A stretch of 64,000 bases of DNA, from assembly GCF_016808335.1 (NCBI RefSeq), contig NC_053149.1:26719339-26783338 (forward strand). The letters run 5' to 3'. The notes under the pieces were generated by a model. The model saw nothing but the letters and a program-made list of their open reading frames with translations. It had not been told where the DNA came from and ran no database searches. The translations under genes and the position numbers were made by a program. How positions within the stretch are numbered: position 1 is the first letter of the stretch; each line of letters starts with the position of its first letter. Source of the stretch: Panicum virgatum. Its lineage: Eukaryota; Streptophyta; Magnoliopsida; Poales; Poaceae. Below are positions 1-11,309 of the stretch, in pieces.

Positions 1-13
1 TGCCGCACAAACG

Positions 14-2302
14 ATGTCCACTACTGATCCTGCGACACATCGTTTCTGCCAAACATCCACGGGTAATTATGAGGCCGATCTTGCTAGGATGAAAGAGGAT
101 CTGGCCGATATGTTTAAAGAAAAACTAGGCTTTGTTGTGGGTAGGAGTCGGCTATATTGTAGGCCGTATGTTGATGCTTTTGATTTGATTCTCTACCCCA
201 TGGTTGGCGTGTTCCTAATTTTGTCAAGGTTAGAGGTGATGATAACCGATCCACTTGGGAGCATATTAGCCAATATATTGCTCAACTTGGAGAAGTCGGT
301 TATAGCAAGTCTTTGCACGTTCGCATGTTTTCTTTATCTTTGACTAGAACGGCTTTTTCTTGGTTTTCTTTGTTAACTCCTAACTCGATTCGTTCTTGGG
401 ATGAATTAGAACAGAAGTTTCATGATCATTTTTATAATGGGGATAATGAAACTAAGTTGACAGATTTGACATCAGTTAGAAAGGGTAGAGATGAGTCTAT
501 CCAAGAGTACTTTAAGAAATTTAGAGATATTAAGAACCGAAGCTTTAATTTGTCACTTTCTGAAAAAGATTTGGTTGATTTGGCTCTTGCGGGTTTACGT
601 TCTAGCTATAGAGAAAAGCTTGATGGTTCGAGTTTTTATTCTATAAATCAGCTTCAAGCTAAGGCATTGAGTCAAGAAACTAAATTTAAAAAAGAAAAGG
701 ATACCTACAAGTCCCATCGTTCAAACACTCACATTGTTGAATATGATTCCGATTCATCGGACGATGAGGACAAAGAGGTATATGCTACTGAGTTTGTTTG
801 GCCCGCCTCGGCCAAACCATCCACTTGTACATCTCTTAAGCCGACTCAAAAGAATCGGCAAGAAGAGATGAAATTTACTTTTGATGTGTCCAAGTGCGAT
901 CGTATTTTTGATGAATTATTACGTCTTGGGCATTTGAAAATTACTCATGTTATACCGCCGCTTGAGGAGCTAAAGCAGCGCGCCTATTACTTATTTCATA
1001 ACTCTTCATCTCATGCAACTAATGATGGTAATGTGTTTCGTCGACAGGTACAATCGGCCATAAATGAAGGACGATTGTCCTTTCTAGAGATGAAGATAGA
1101 TAAAGCTCCGTTCCCAGTACATACCATTGATCTCAATAATGCAAAAGTGCTGATTCAGCCGGACCAAGCCGAAGGGGCAAAGGGCAAAAATGTGATCATT
1201 GGTGATGACAGGCCGTTGATAGTTGATAACAAGATTCTAGCCAGGGAGGTGATTCAGGAGAAGACTCCTGATGGGAAGAAGAATCTGAGGATCATACTTA
1301 AGCCACGTATGCTCAGGGGGCAAGACGGTTCTTCTTCAGGCGACCGATCTGCTGCTCAGCCGAGACCGGTCAGACCGGTTTCTCCGACTGGTCAGACCGC
1401 CCTGGTGGTCTGCCCCGGACATTCAAGCCGAAGCGTCCGCAAGTGGGTACATGGAAGACTAATCAACCAAAGGTGCAGGGCAAGCTTGCAAATCAGAAGC
1501 CTACCTTTGAACAATTGTTGAACAAGTACTCAAAGCCCGCTCGAAACGATCGGCCCCTAAAAAAGAGACCGAGATCACCTTCGCGTCAAGGCGCACCTTC
1601 ATCTCCTAGGGGAGAATCAAGCAAGCGTAGGGGTGATGTGGTTACCTTGTTCCCTCCTCAGCAAACACAGCCGATGTACGCTACAATACCATGGGCTCCA
1701 TCGGCGTCGGATTCTCAGTTTCCTGCATGGGAGAATGGAGGATTTTGGATGCAATGCTATCCGATGCCGTATCCACCACACTTCCAGGGGGAGGGAAGTT
1801 CTAGAGGACCTGTATTTGACTGGTTGAGGCAGCCGGTTCATGACCAATTGGGTCAGAACCAATCTGGTCAGGGGCAGAACCCCGGACCAGTCAGACCGGT
1901 CTACTCTGACCGGTCAGACCAGTCTCAGCAGAGGCCGGCCCAGTTTCGTCCTATGCGCCAAGAATACCGCGTCAAAAAAAGAAGGACGAATCAGTGCCAA
2001 TGCAAGTTGATTCTGAGGAGGCTCCAGCTGTTAAGGTTGTGCAAGTTGAAGACGGGAAAGTAAAAGCTCAAGATGCACAAGAGGGACCGGTGATCGTTGA
2101 GAAACCGGTCAATGTTTCTCAGAAGCTTGTGTTGGCTAATGATCATGAGGCCAGTAGCAGCAACCTCAAGGACCATGACAAGGAGAAGAACTTCCAGCCT
2201 AGGTGGTGCCCACTAGGGTTGACCCACACTCAAAAGAAGAGGTTGCAGCGTCTTCGCCGCCAAGAACAGAAGGAAAAGGAGCGCGGAGAAGCTGAGGGAT
2301 GA
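14..2302 (+). pseudogene. gag: Element A gag (capsid-like protein), frameshifted
   Basis: Gag forms the particle in which the retrotransposon RNA is packed. The capsid-like part reads best from about 313 to 1521, with the retrotransposon-gag pattern FSWFSLLTPNSI followed by WDELEQKFHDHFY and ESIQEYFKKFRDIKNR. Its N-terminal part (14-343) is in another frame, so there is a frameshift near 200-310. After residue ~330 of the main frame the reading shifts again to 1443-2063 and then to 1994-2302. The Tat-type CxxH...C knuckle expected around 985-1045 has lost its cysteines: YLFHNSSSHATNDGNVF has Y and G where relatives have C. Proline/glutamine-rich linker and a PRWCPLGLT motif (about 2200) follow, the latter shared with element C. 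ACCGGT repeats encode RPVRPV, DRSDRS and TGQTG runs. Non-functional. Confidence 0.8.
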
Positions 2303-2375
2303 AATATTTGATGAGTGCAGACCAAGATTCCCACAAGGAAAGATGTGGCGGATCAAGGCAGCTGATCAGCCCACT

Positions 2376-2463
2376 GGACCGGTCGGACCGCTCTAACCGA
2401 CTTGTTAGACCGGTGTCTCAGACCGGTCTGACCGCTCAGAGCAATCGGTCAGACCGGTCGACC
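2376..2463 (+). repeat. ACCGGT-centred 9-bp repeat array in element A
   Basis: Several degenerate copies of a 9-bp unit of the form GACCGGTCW, each containing the palindrome ACCGGT. Related arrays in the same element lie at 1363-1400, 1884-1923, 3294-3376, 6884-6927, 8392-8432 and 8757-8793. A 9-bp period keeps the reading frame, so in coding parts it yields DRS, RPV or TGQ tripeptides. Confidence 0.85.
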
Positions 2464-2694
2464 CTGAGACTAAGCAGAAGGCCGAAGAAGTTGTTTCCAC
2501 TTTGGCTCCTGGTACATCAGAGGCTCCAGTAGCTCCTTCAGCAGCAGAGGACGAGGAGCTGGTGGATTACGAGGTTTCTCCAGAACGCGCAAACATGGAG
2601 ATCAATGTTATGCGCTTTTCTGACGACTATTGGGCGATTCCGTAGGAAGAGACGGCACATCTGGATTTTGGGCCCCATGAAGCTATATTTCAGA

Positions 2695-3269
2695 AGCCCA
2701 AAGATTCGGATAACCACTTGAAGGCTCTCTACGTGAGGGGGCACATCAACGGGAAGCAAGTTTCTCGTATGCTCGTGGACAGTGGGGCAATTGTGAACTT
2801 GATGCCTTATTCACTTTACAAGAAGCTCGGCGGGACGGACGAAGAACTCATAAAGACAAACATGACGGTTTGCAGCATCGGAGGAGGTGATCCCATTGGT
2901 GCCAAGGGGGTTGCTTCGATGGAGTTGACCGTTGGGAGCAAGACGGTTGCTACGGCGTTCTTCATCTCCGAGGTGCAAGGTAACTTCAACCTCATACTTG
3001 GACGTGATTGGATTCATGCCAATCAGTGTGTGCCAACTTCCTTGCACCAGTTTCTTATTCAGTGGATCGGCGATGAAGTTGAGGTCGTGCATGGTGATGC
3101 CTCTTCCTTCATTGGTATCGCTGATTCCGAGTTCGTTGGTGCACATGATAACATCAAGTGTTTATCGGGCCTGGACTTGACCGATAATGACTTGATCAGT
3201 TGCACCAAGGAGGGTTTTGTCTCTGCAGTCCTAAAGCCGATGGAGAATCGGCCACACTTACTTCTATGA
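2695..3269 (+). pseudogene. Element A aspartic protease (retropepsin-like) domain
   Basis: This is the protease that would process the Gag-Pol polyprotein. The active-site triad is visible as MLVDSGAIVNLMPYSLYKKLG at about 2770-2830 (D-S-G), and the second conserved stretch NFNLILGRDWIH lies near 2983-3015. Length and order match Tat pol polyproteins, with gag before and RT after. There is a TAG at 2643-2645 just upstream, so it is not in an open frame with gag. The domain itself reads without a stop to 3267 and keeps its catalytic Asp; the surrounding polyprotein is broken. The reading frame ends in a TGA before the linker that carries the next ACCGGT array. Confidence 0.8.
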
Positions 3270-3293
3270 TGCAGCAGGACAACAATAGAGAGC

Positions 3294-3376
3294 TGACCGG
3301 TCAGACCACTACCTCTGACCGGTCAGACCGGCCACCGACCGGTCAGACCGGTCTGTTGGACCGGTCAGACCGGTCC
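3294..3376 (+). repeat. Densest ACCGGT-centred repeat array of element A
   Basis: About eight ACCGGT/CCGGTC cores occur in 83 bp between protease and RT, several in the perfect phase GACCGGTCA-GACCGGTC. In the 3200-3625 frame the array reads as TGQT and DRSDRP type residues, so the repeat is translated in frame without a stop. Confidence 0.9.
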
Positions 3377-3399
3377 AACGCAGAGTGGTTGCAGCAGTG

Positions 3400-4198
3400 C
3401 ATTGAGCACTTTCGAGACAAGGCGAACGATATGTGCGAGGCTATTGAAGACTTGGGCGACTTAGACAAGTTAGGCCAGGGTTTTACGTCGGCTGATCCTT
3501 TAGAAAAGGTAGATGTTGGGGATCGTTCTATTCCTAGGCCGACTTTTGTAAATGCAAACTTATCGGATGATTGTAAAGCCGATTTAATAAAGTTATTGAA
3601 AGAATATGTCGATTGTTTTGCATAGGAATACTCTGAAATGCCTGGTTTGAGTCGTGATTTGGTTGAGCATCGGTTGCCGATTAAGGCCGGTTTTAGACCT
3701 TATAAACAACCTTCTAGGTGTTTTAATCCTATTATGTATGACCGAATAAAAGAAGAGATTAATCATTTATTAGATGCTGGATTTATTCGGTCTTGTCGTT
3801 ATACGGAGTGGTTTTCTAATATTGTGCCCATTGAGAAGAAAGATTCGGGCAAGATTAGAGTGTGCATTGATTTTAGAGATCTTAATAAAGCCACTCCTAA
3901 AGATGAATATCCTATGCTTATAGCCGATATGTTGATTAATGAGGCTTCTGGACATCGTGTTATCAGTTTTCTTAAAGGTAATGCGGGTTACAATCAAATA
4001 TTCATGGCCGAAGAGGATACGTCTAAAACGACCTTTAAATGTCCTGGTTTCGTTGGTTTGTTTGAGTGGGTTGTCATGACTTTTGAATTGAAGAATGCTG
4101 GTGCTACTTATCAAAGAATTATGAATTTGATCTTCCATGATTTAATTGGCATTATATTGGAAGTTTATATTGATGATATTGTGATCAAATCGGCCGGC
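3400..4198 (+). pseudogene. Element A reverse transcriptase, N-terminal part up to the solo-LTR insertion
   Basis: The connector carries GQGFTSADPLEKVD and RPTFVNANL, then DCFA followed by an in-frame TAG (3623-3625) where element C has Trp. The RT fingers and palm follow: VEHRLPIKAGFRPYKQ, GFIRSCRYTEWFSNIVPI, KIRVCIDFRDLNKATPKDEYPM, and the catalytic VYIDDIVIKS at about 4165-4195. The palm motif is YIDD, normal for this clade. Coding is then cut at 4198 by a solo LTR flanked by the 5-bp duplication CCGGC, and resumes at 5654. It would copy the element RNA into DNA in the particle. Broken by the stop and by the insertion. Confidence 0.9.
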
Positions 4199-5653
4199 TG
4201 TTGGCGCCTACCAACGGAATACCGCTGTAGCATTTTACCCGGGAGTATACCGGGGTGTCATTTATATTTCCACAGGGAAGGTGGTGAGTAAGAGAATATA
4301 TAGATTAGTGGGTGAACTCTATCTAGATTGGATATTCTCATGCATAAACAGGGGTAAGATAATAATATGGTAGGAGGTAGTGTGACACACACACAAACTA
4401 CCCTCTCGGATAAATAAATAAAAGAAAGATAAAAGAAACTTTATGCCGGGAGGAAGGTAAAAGTCAGAGCTCGAGTCAGCTATGCTAGGCTAGCTGTATC
4501 TACACTTTCTCATTAGTTAGCTCGTCAGAGATTAAACTACACAACAGGGAGATCGCTATCGAAGCGACGGGGGGAGCCCGTACACCCCGGCGACTTTATG
4601 TACCTTCTACCCCCCATACCGAACATGGAGGATTACTAAAAGCCTCGGACAGGGCTGTCACCACCTGCCGGCTACCTCTACAAACTGTGGGTATAGTTGA
4701 CATCCAGCAACACTTAGCTAATCTAGACACCATGTCTACACTAGTAAGGGATACTCTAGTGTCCCGCGCGGAGTCCCCACCCTCCGGATGGACAGATATC
4801 ACACTAGAGCAATCATACGAATACTGGAGCAGTTGATAGAGTTCGAAGAACAAAAGGCTAACCATCTCCAGCATAGGGCGATCATACAATGCAATCAAAG
4901 AATGATAATGCAACCATGACAAGAAGCATATACTCGATAACTCAGAATATACTTCAAGCAGATATCGGTAACCATAGTCTAATTCTATTACAAACAACCG
5001 AATATTACAAGAGAGAGCTAGAGATGAACCCATACCAGACTCTCGAGCAACACCAGCGACTCGATGACTCCTAGACTTCTTCTAAACTCCACTAAGCCTA
5101 AAGACTATGCAAGAAGGAACTTGAGAGGTGAGTGAAGTGAGGTGTGTGTGTGTGTTCTAATCTCTACCCCTCCCTTGTATTTATTGGAGGGAGCCACCGG
5201 CCGCAGCACCCCAAACCTACCTAAAGGAGCAACAGGGAGGCGCCACGTGGCAAAGTTGAGGCGGTGGGGCCCATGGGCCTAGCCGGCCGACCTATAGGTC
5301 GGCCGGCCTGCCCTGGCCGCCAACCGCCCCCAACTACTGGGGGTTGGGCTTGTCTGGGCCTCCTTGTCTGATCCACGCTGGGGTTGGCCTGTCTTGACTT
5401 GTTTTGCTTCGGTTCTTGGGCTACACTTGGCCCATTTGAGCCTGAATCGGTACTTTGATATTTTCTGTGATTTTCTGCTGGGCCAAAATGTGCATGCAAC
5501 CTGCATATTAGCTCAAAAACACAACTTGCATATTCTAGAAGATAAAGTGTTGTTTAGGGACTTTATTGAATATAAGTACGTGTAAGAAATGCAAACTCTC
5601 ATGATTTTCTGATCAAGTTGACGCCTAGAAATGATCGTTAGTGAGCGTCAACA
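4199..5653 (-). mobile_element. Solo LTR of an Athila-type gypsy element inside element A's RT
   Basis: It starts TGTTGGCGCC and ends GCGTCAACA, with the 5-bp target duplication CCGGC at 4194-4198 and 5654-5658. The - strand reading places a TATA-like AATAAATACA at about 5176-5186 and, near 4199, the plant Athila-type terminal segment with CGGTATTCC and CCCTGTGGAAAT. There is no internal region, so it is the product of LTR-LTR recombination. It is the same family as the solo LTR at 49817-51349, but lacks about 85 bp next to its left end that the other copy has (including the AATAAATCCGCAAGC stretch). Confidence 0.92.
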
Positions 5654-6297
5654 CCGGCTTGAGTCATCATTTGGCTGATTTGAGGCTTGCTCTTGAGAGA
5701 ATGCGTCAGTATGGATTGAAGATGAACCCGCTCAAGTGTGCTTTTGGTGTATCGGCTGGGAAGTTCTTGGGATTCATTATTCATGAGAAGGGCATAGAGA
5801 TTGATCCAAAGAGAATTAAAGCCATGAAGAAAGTAGAGGCTCCTGCTTGCAAGAAAGACTTGCAAAAGTTTCTGAGCAAGGTGAATTATTTGAGAAGGTT
5901 TATATCTAATTTGTCCGGAAAGATAGATGCTTTTACTCCTATTCTTCGGTTGAAGAACAAGGCTGAATTTATTTGGGGGGCAGAACAGCAAGAGGCTTTT
6001 GAGAAGATCAAGAAGTATTTGTCTTCACCACCGGTTCTCAAGGAGCCTAAGGGAGGTATTCCTTTTAGGCTTTATGTGGCTGCGGAAGACAAAGTTATTG
6101 GTGTTGTTTTGACTCAAGAAACCGAAGGAAAGGAGTATGTTATCACGTATGTTGGCCGACGACTTATTGATGTGAATACAAGGTATACATTTATTGAGAA
6201 GTTATGCTTATCATTATATTATACTTGTACCAAGTTGGGGCATTGTCTGTTATCAAGTACTTGCATTGTTACTTGTCAAGCTGATTTTAAGTGGTAG
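5654..6297 (+). pseudogene. Element A reverse transcriptase C-terminus and first RNase H
   Basis: This continues the RT after the solo LTR: LSHHLADLRLAL, GLKMNPLKCAFGVSAGKFLGF and the thumb YLRRFISNLSGKI. The Ty3-type RNase H follows, with FRLYVAAEDKVIGVVLTQE and SRR-like GRRLIDVNTRYTFIEKLCL. The frame breaks after TCQADFK at about 6290, and part of the RNase H C-terminus (the segment that in element C reads VIKYMLSLPILNG) is deleted here. The first catalytic Asp of the RNase H, Asp in LYLSAD in element C, is Ala-Ala in this copy, another sign of decay. Confidence 0.85.
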
Positions 6298-6334
6298 AAT
6301 CGGAAAGTAGGCTTATGCGCTTGTTGTATATGAT

Positions 6335-6823
6335 TTGGCCTATGAGTCTTTGAGAGCTATTAAAAGCCAAATTGTAGCGGATTTCATTATTGAACATCGA
6401 ATTAATGATGAGCGTAATTTGAAAGTCGGGTATGCTACTTGCATACCATGGAAGTTGTTCTTTGATGGATCGACATGTGATGATGGACAAGGGATTGGTG
6501 CCATTCTAATTTCTCCGAATGGTGCTATTTTTGAGTTCTCAAATCAATTGGAAGGAGAGCGCACGAATAACCAAGTTGAGTATGAAGCACTTTTATTTGA
6601 CTTGGAATTCTTAGAATCGATGGGCGTTGAACATGTGGAAGCTTATGGTGATTCACTTCTAGTGGTGCAGCAAGTATCCAAGGTATGCCAATGTTACAAT
6701 AGTTCTTTAAATGCATATCTTGATAGATGCCTTGATATTATCTCTTGCTTTGATGAATTTGTAATCCGACATATTCCAAGAGATAGTAATCAGAAGGCGA
6801 ATGTCTGGCTACAATGTTACTAA
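6335..6823 (+). pseudogene. Element A second (archaeal-type) RNase H domain
   Basis: This is an additional RNase H of the kind found in Tat-clade gypsy elements between pol RNase H and integrase. Visible catalytic-type residues are Asp in WKLFFDGSTC (about 6450), Glu in NNQVEYEALL (about 6570) and Asp in AYGDSLLVVQQ (about 6645). The last acidic residue is plausibly Asp in PRDSNQKAN (about 6780). It would help remove RNA from the RNA/DNA hybrid. The domain frame is open for 162 residues but it is cut off from RT and integrase by frameshifts, ending with a stop soon after NQKAN. Confidence 0.85.
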
Positions 6824-6910
6824 GAAATATTTTAATATGAAAAAGCCGATGCAAGCAACAACTGAGTTACTAGTTCTGGATGAACCGGTCAGACCGGTCC
6901 AGAGACCAGT

Positions 6911-8231
6911 ATGACCGGTCAGACTGCTGAAAATAGCGAGTCGGCCGCCACTTCCAATTCCAAAGGGAAGGCCGAGGTTGCTGATTGGAGGGTGCCTATT
7001 GTGACATATTTAAAGGACCCTGGTCATGGTGCGGAAAGAAGTATTCAGCATTTGGCATTTAAATACACTTTGATCGACGATGAGCTTTATCGTCGAACCG
7101 CCGAAGATACACTTCTCAAGTGCTTAGATTCTGATCAGGCCCGTGTTGCTATGGGGGAAGTTATGAAGGCATTTGTGGTACGCATCAATCGGCTCCTAAA
7201 ATGAAGTGGTTACTTAGGAGAGCCGGTTTCTATTGGCCAACTATGATGGCGGATTGTTTTAGATATTATAAAGGGTGTGAAGAATATCAGCCATTTGGTA
7301 ATGTTCAGTTAGTGCCTGCTGCGTTATTGCATCCTATTATCAAGCCATGGCCATTCAGAGATTGGGGGTTGGATTTTATTGGTCAGATTAATCCCCCTTC
7401 TTCAAAGGGACATCGCTTCATGTTGGTTGCTATGGATTACTTTACTAAGTGGACCGAAGCGGTTCCTTTTAAGAATATGTCACACCGGGAGGTAATTGAG
7501 TTTATTACAGAACATATTGCTCATAGATTCAGTATTCCTCAAAATTTGACAACGGATCAAGGTTCGTCTTTTATTTCAAAGGAGGTACGTGATTTTGCCG
7601 AATCATACAAGATAAAAATACTCAATTCATCTTCATATTATGCTCAGGCCAATGGTTAGGCCGAGTCTAGTAATAAGATCTTGATAAAGCTCATCAAGAA
7701 GAAGATAGAGGAGAATCCTAGGAGGTGGCATGAGGTTCTATCTGAGGCACTGTGGGCTCATCGTATATCTAGACATGGTGCTACTAAAGTTACTCCTTTC
7801 GAGCTTGTTTATGGTCAAGAGGCCATTTTGCCTGTTGAGGTGAATCTGGACGCTTATAGATTGGCTAAACAAAATGAAATTTCTGCAGTTGATTACTATG
7901 ACTTGATGATGGACAATATTGATGAAGTGAGCGACAAGCGGATGCAAGCTTTGAAGGAAATTTAGAAGGACAAGCTTCGGGTGGCTAGAGCTTACAACAA
8001 GAAGGTAAGAGCTAAATCTTTTCAGGTTGGTGAGCTGGTTTGGAAGACGATATTGCCTCTTGGGACATAGAGCAACAAGTTCGGCAAGTGGTTGCCAAGT
8101 TGGACAAGATTGTCAAGGTTATCTTCGGAAATTCTTATATGGTGGAGACGATGCAAGGAGAGCGTCCTCCAAGGGCTCTTAATGGAAGATACTTGAAGAA
8201 ATACTATCCCAACATGTGGCAAGATGCTTGA
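6911..8231 (+). pseudogene. Element A integrase, broken by stops and frameshifts
   Basis: Integrase joins the DNA copy to the host chromosome. The segment has the N-terminal region with YRRTAEDTLLKCLD, the zinc-finger remnant MKWLLRRAGFYWPTMMADC...C, and the DDE core: Asp in RDWGLDFIGQI (about 7370), Asp in LTTDQGSSF (about 7556) and Glu in AESSNK (about 7665). The codon before AESSNK is TAG at 7657-7659 where relatives have Gln. The C-terminal part has further stops (7963-7965, and TAG in PLGT near 8068) and a frameshift. The final GRYLKKYYPNMWQDA ends at TGA 8229-8231. A frameshift near 7200 separates the H-x-H half of the zinc finger, which is degraded (KAFVVRINRL). Inactive. Confidence 0.88.
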
Positions 8232-8358
8232 AGAACGAAGACGGCCGGTATAGAGTATCATCCTTAGCATTATTTTTAGCCTTGTATATTCTGTATAAAT
8301 CTATGTACTAGTACTTGCTTTTTAGTTTGCAAAGCTCACTAAAAAGCAGGGGGGCATA
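8232..8358 (+). other. Element A 3' untranslated stretch and polypurine tract
   Basis: A short non-coding stretch follows the integrase. It ends in AAAAAGCAGGGGGGCATA at 8341-8358, directly before the LTR start TGTTGGCAG, which fits the polypurine tract that primes plus-strand DNA synthesis. Confidence 0.85.
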
Positions 8359-8871
8359 TGTTGGCAGCCAAAATTGACATTGCCAAAGACCGACCAGTCT
8401 GACCAGTCGGGCTGACCGATCAGACCGGTCTGGTCCTATGCAGTCCGAGTAGAGTTAGGGTTTGAATTATGGAATCCGTTTGTAACTCAATATGGAAGTG
8501 GTACGTCTTCCCCGGCCTATAAATATAAAGTCCACGGCCGATTGAGGTCTTTCTACCCAATCGAATCAATCAATCTACTATTTTTCTCCAAACCCTAGCC
8601 TTTCCAACCTCGTGCTGTTCTTTGCTCGTCTCGACGGCATCCAAGGGCATCTTGGGTAGCCTGCCGACTTCAAGACAACCCTAGATCTTCGAGCTCCGAT
8701 GGGGTCCCTCCCGAGCTTGAGGTTCTAGATCTTTGCGAAGCTCTCTGCGCTCAACCAGTCTGACCGGTTGGCGCGACCGGTCTGACCGGTCACCAGGGCA
8801 CTTCGTCCGGTTGCGATCGTTGCGATCCTGCGCGTTCTAGCGCTTGTGTGTTGGCCAATCCTGCATCAACA
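8359..8871 (+). repeat. Element A 3' LTR (513 bp)
   Basis: It begins TGTTGGCAGCC and ends GCATCAACA. It holds a TATA-like TATAAATATAA at 8519-8529 and several ACCGGT-centred repeats (8392-8432, 8757-8793). The solo LTR at 45612-46615 shares the TATA neighbourhood (ATAAATATAAAG followed by CGGCCGATT-like sequence) and is a relative. The 5' partner LTR is outside the window. Confidence 0.9.
8519..8529 (+). promoter_or_regulatory. TATA-like box of element A LTR
   Basis: TATAAATATAA about 160 bp into the LTR, followed by a CT-rich stretch, is placed as expected for the LTR promoter. Confidence 0.6.
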
Positions 8872-9769
8872 GAACAGAGAATCACAAATACCAACTTACT
8901 TTACTATGAAAGAAGCCGATATCCGTAGAGGTACAGCTTGGAGAAGAACACCGAAAGGCCTGGCGCTTCCCCGAACTACTCCTCACTCTCCTCCTTTATT
9001 CTAGCACTAGAGAACTAGCGCGTCGCCTTTGCAATGTGGCTCTAATCCTACTCTTGAATGGTGTGTGTTGAGTGTGTGGAGGGAGGCCCCTTTTATGGCC
9101 CCTTGAGGTCGGTTCCCGCCAAGATAAACATGGAGACGTTCACAACCGCCTTCTGGAGAATCAGAGTGATCTTCCCGCCAAAGTGCACCTGGACGGCCTT
9201 CAGGGGGGTTTCGGCCGAACCCCTGGTTCGGCCGGCCCCACCTTGCTGCCTCTGGCCACCGTCCTTCTCTGGTACACTGCCTGGTGGGCCCTGATGTTGG
9301 TATGTCGGTGCCGAGGCTTCGTTGGTTGGTTTGGTCTGTCAAGTGGGCCTCTTTTGCATGTGTTACACAGGACGCGATCTTCTGCGACTTTGTCTACGTA
9401 TTTGTCGTGTTTTCTTCTTATTCCGGACTTGTACTCCTGAAAACATAAATCTTCGAAAACAACTGTGGAGCTAGGTTAGTGATATAAATATGCAAGTAAG
9501 AGGTATAGTTTTCCTTCTTTTATGAGCACAATTGACGGTCATATTTCGCACTTAACGACCGTCAACACGCGGGACGGGATCTTCTGTGTGTTTTTCTCTA
9601 TGTTCACTTGCGTTTTCCTCATATTTCACCAGTGGGTGTCTGCAGATCTTAATTCACCAAAACTCGTGGAATTGATTAGAATTAAGTCCTACGACTACGT
9701 TTAGTGTTTGATTGATCGGAAAAGCTGCAGGAGTTGACGACTTTATTTTTGACTTAAGGACTGTCAACA
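8872..9769 (-). repeat. Element B 3' LTR, partial
   Basis: Matches 16280-17179 of the right LTR. On the - strand it starts TGTTGACAG at 9769 next to the polypurine tract, and runs to 8872, where it is cut by element A's LTR end. The TATA region reads CCATAAAAGGGG here, against CTATAAAAGGGG in the other LTR. Confidence 0.92.
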
Positions 9770-9782
9770 ACACCCCCACACT
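9770..9782 (-). other. Element B polypurine tract
   Basis: The - strand reads AAGTGTGGGGGTGT immediately before the LTR start TGTTGACAG. This is the expected plus-strand primer. Confidence 0.85.
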
Positions 9783-11309
9783 TAGCATTTGCTCGTCCTC
9801 GAGTGAAGGAGAAAGGATTAAGGTGAAACATAACTTCCAAAGGTATGAAGCGAGCATAAGAGATATTCCAAACCTCACTTTGCACTTGTGAACATTGAAG
9901 TGTCTATCATGCCATCTTGGGTAGTTGAGGAGTGGAACGGTCATGAATCAAGTCACCTCAACTCTACATGTTAAGGAGCTTGGGATTTTTCAAAGAGTTT
10001 TCAAAAATAAATCTTGCTTAGCTCCTCATTTGATACTCTCGGATCACTCAAGGTGTATAAGTCCTTACCACGGCATTTGACATGCCCCTTTTCTTCATCC
10101 TACTTCTAATGATGGCCATATGTGGAGCTTAAGGTCGGAATGAAGGAAAAACCATACTTGCATCACATATATTGCAAAGTCAAAAACCGGATCCAAGGAG
10201 GAAAACTAGTGATACTATCAGATCAAGATGTTCACGTGTATGGATATAGTGGATGGTATATGGTGGATGGATACTCCTTTTGTGTTGTCTCTCTCCGTTT
10301 GTTAATTCTTTTTGAGAGCATGGCTATCTTTCGTTCTCTTCTTTTTTCTCTCTTTTTTTATGCTTGGACCTTCATGTGTCCATTTCTTTTTTTAGGTATG
10401 CTTGGACCTTCATGTGTCCATATATTTTTTTATAGCCCATGTCTCTTTTTTAACAAAAGATGGAGAGAGAGACCACAATCACATAATGTGGAGTTTTTAT
10501 TTTGTGGGATGTAAAAGTGGTACAATGTTAACTTCCCATGGAAGCATAGCAAGGGGGGTATATGTGTGCATGTGAATCTTGATCATGAAAGCATGAAAAG
10601 AATTCTTCTAAGGGTCACAACAATTTGACAATGCTTAATGCAAAGACAAGCAGCATATGTATAAGGCTTTCAAGATAATTAATTATATGGCTCTGGTAGG
10701 ACTTTGGCAAATCAAAGAGGTGCTTTGCAAGTTTTTTTTTTCAAATAAATTTTCCCATGTACTTAAACTTTAAGAGCGAAGATCATGTCATCAAGCCATA
10801 TCACACACATCAACAACTTAGATGAGCATGTGGTCCTAAAGATATTTGTTCACAAGCATTAAGATGATAAGTAAGGAATAAAACATATGCAATCCAACCA
10901 CAGAAAGTATGTAGAGCAAGAGGGTCATGTTGATTCATTTTATTTGAGCTTGATTTAGATGATCAGTTTTAAAACTCATTCAAACTCAGGAACCAAGGAG
11001 TGTGAGGCTTTTGGTTGCATACCTTCGTGCTGTGTAGATGATCTGGGGGTCAGGCGACCCCCCCACACTTGTTCTTTTGCCTGCATTTTATTAGGGGACA
11101 AAGCAAAACAAAAGGATCCTAGGAGAATAAGGGTTGTCTAGCCAATTTTATTTATTTGTTTATTATATATATATATTTTTGATTTTAAAGCTAGGTTTCT
11201 TCAATGAAGTTGATCACATCATACTCTTTATTATCGGGTTCCAGGAAGATTTTCAAACGATGGCCATTTACCTTGAAGGTCCTACCTCTGTCATCTTGGA
11301 GAGTGATTG
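9783..11309 (-). other. Element B non-coding tail between integrase and 3' LTR
   Basis: About 1.5 kb without a convincing ORF on either strand. In Athila elements this position may hold an env-like gene, but I see no such frame. Two features stand out. A second polypurine-like tract lies at 11058-11070, with the same AAGTGTGGGGG core as the real one. An imperfect direct repeat reading CTTGGACCTTCATGTGTCCAT occurs at about 10364-10385 and 10400-10421. The rest is AT-rich with no recognised content. Confidence 0.7.

Larger units (their letters stand above)
1..8871 (+). mobile_element. Element A: Tat-type Ty3/gypsy LTR retrotransposon, 5' end outside window, decayed
   Basis: The order of domains is gag, aspartic protease, reverse transcriptase, RNase H, a second archaeal-type RNase H, integrase, polypurine tract and 3' LTR, all on the + strand. 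Two RNase H domains before integrase is a hallmark of the Tat clade of Ty3/gypsy. The 5' LTR and primer site lie left of the window. Coding is broken by frameshifts and by in-frame TAG codons, for example at 3623-3625, 7657-7659 and 7963-7965. A solo LTR (4199-5653) splits the RT. The element ends at 8871 with ...CATCAACA and abuts the interior of element B's LTR, which implies that A inserted into B. Gag, linker and LTR carry many ACCGGT-centred 9-bp repeats. Lineage call is firm; the family name is not recognised. Confidence 0.9.

Noticed and set aside
3294..3376. CRISPR-like regularly spaced repeat
   Set aside because: The units are 9 bp, contiguous or irregular, degenerate, and in a plant retroelement.
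10122..10514. 130-codon ORF in the tail of element B
   Set aside because: Opposite strand to the element, with phenylalanine/leucine-rich translation of T-rich DNA and a direct repeat. No conserved features.
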